A stretch of 64,000 nt of DNA from Sipunculus nudus (taxonomy: Eukaryota > Annelida > Sipuncula > Golfingiida > Sipunculidae). Under the pieces are notes generated by a model, which made no database searches, had not been told where the DNA came from, and saw nothing but the letters and a program-made list of their open reading frames with translations. Positions within the stretch are counted from its first letter, which is position 1; each line of letters begins with the position of its first letter. This document shows positions 62,531 through 64,000 of the stretch, one piece after another. The DNA lies in contig CM049318.1 in assembly GCA_026874595.1 (NCBI GenBank), forward strand, positions 51,428,750 to 51,492,749. The letters are read 5' to 3'. A program made the translations under genes and the position numbers.

Positions 62531-64000
62531 TTGACGTTAAACAAGCGATTTTCAACAGAGTAAGAAAACAGGCGGGCTAATTATTTGAGTGAAGATACGT
62601 ATTTAAAGGAATACATGCTATTAAAAATAATGTTTAATATTGGCGATAGCAGATATTCCGCTAAACATTTATCTATCTTATACTGAGGAAAAATATTAGC
62701 TTTTGGTATGATGACGTAAGAGTAGGACCATTGGCTTTATTCTTGTAATCAGCAGTAAGCTTCAGGAAAAAATAAAAAAAGCTTAATGTTATTACATCAT
62801 TTAGCAGGAAAAAGAAATTGAAAAATTATCACCGAGGAAAGAAGTGCACATATTTTCTGTAAATATACGATTATACTTCATTTTTAACTTTTAAGGGTTG
62901 GCAATAACAACACGGTTGTTAATGATGTAATAACATTACAACATAAAGGTTTGTGTAATTTTTCATACTCGAGGATGGAAAAATAAATTCACGGCCTGTT
63001 AAACTTAATTCTGATTCCATCCCGGATTTTAAATATTTATTTAAGTAGATTTTTAACGTGTTTTTCAGGACCAATGTTTCTGCTCTAAAAATAGGCTTTA
63101 GGCATAACAGACCCTAGAACAAGAAATGCAATAAACCTTCTCTCACTCGGACAGAATAATGTTAGTAATCTTCAACAGGACACAGTAACATAGTAACATA
63201 TCCTTATCAACAGGGACGCAAACGGGTGTACTACCAAGTAAACCTCACTTCTTGGAGTCCCTCACCATAATACTAACCTGTTAATAATAAATACCGAAAA
63301 AGGAGCTTATCTTTTGACGTTTACCAGCTATAACAAAGAAAGTCATCCATGTATAGACCCCAGTGAGCCTTTTTGTTTAAAAAATATGAGAGGTCGTTGG
63401 CCCCAAATATAACCTCCTGACCGCTGACCATGAGTGACGGCCGGGTATGTCGTGTTATACGTGCGGCACTTTTTGCCGCATAGGGATGGGGTTACAAGGA
63501 ACAAAGACATTTTGAGTTCGGGGCCGCGAGTTCAGGGAAAATAGCTTCGTTGAAATCATAAATTTCTTGAAAGATGGGACTGCTCAACTTAAAAACTTCT
63601 GGCCTTTCTGAACGATAGGCAGAAATTGCTCCCTTTTGTTGAAATTATGTCACAGTTCGGGGCGGAACGTTCCTTACGGTACAGCAGTTATGTCCCCAAA
63701 TTATGTAAATGTAGAAATTTCAGTTAGGTTAAGGGACAAAATCATGAATCATTAACGTTAGTCATCATGAACCGTTATATCTCTTGGAGCACTAATTTTC
63801 CACTGCAATATTCCAACCCTCTTTTTTAAGAGTGGCTAATAGGGTTGATATTCCTGTTAAACAGTGTTATGAAACTTTGATTTAATATGCTATATAGAGC
63901 CTGTGCGTCAACATCTATATTTCAGATCTAAACTTGGACTTACTTGCATCATGGCGACTCACTTGTATTCACATCATGGCGCACGAATAAGTAAAACTGC
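62531..64000. other. Right edge, no gene recognised
   Basis: Mostly AT-rich. 63390-63690 is less AT-rich with a GTGCGGCACTTTTTGCCGCA hairpin-like segment (GCGGCA and TGCCGC), but nothing identifiable. Confidence 0.35.

Overview
The window is eukaryotic nuclear DNA: AT-rich, with short coding exons bounded by GT/AG splice sites, long introns and dense decayed transposons. The repeat content (Helitron-like elements carrying tandem arrays, tRNA-headed SINEs, a DIRS retrotransposon, Merlin, hAT and Tc1-like DNA transposons) and the two gene families suggest a bivalve mollusc. That taxonomic call is inference; no marker gene is present.

Two protein-coding genes can be supported, both on the minus strand and both running off the window. 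(1) 1107-26042 holds 15 coding exons of a MAP3K20/ZAK-type kinase: a mixed-lineage-like kinase domain, a coiled coil and a SAM domain. The exon phases join without conflict into 416 residues. The C-terminal part lies beyond base 1 and any first noncoding exon was not found. (2) 48601-56430 holds the last two exons of a Cys-loop receptor subunit of nicotinic acetylcholine receptor type (TM3 with cytoplasmic loop, then the loop helix, TM4 and stop). The upstream exons (ligand-binding domain, TM1, TM2) lie beyond base 64000 or were not recognised.

Mobile DNA fills most of the rest. Within the kinase introns: a Harbinger-type MITE (192-528); a degenerate but structurally complete DIRS retrotransposon with inverted terminal repeats and an internal complementary region (1968-6579); and three families of non-autonomous Helitron/Helentron-like elements, here called A, B and C. 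B1 (13889-15060, minus) is nested in A1 (13710-17136), C lies at 17137-18379, and B2 (20756-22506, plus) is in another intron.

Between the two genes (about 26.3-48.6 kb) there is a stack of transposons: A2, a hAT element nested in a Tc1-like MITE, a Merlin-type element split by a 2.7-kb foldback palindrome, A3, a second Merlin-type copy in inverted orientation with a broken DDE transposase, and a TA-flanked long-TIR element containing a third Merlin-type element. The Merlin-type elements carry tRNA-like A-box/B-box modules. The right third contains the receptor's 7.3-kb intron, SINEs, MITEs, TA microsatellites, minisatellites and some less AT-rich stretches that could be regulatory.
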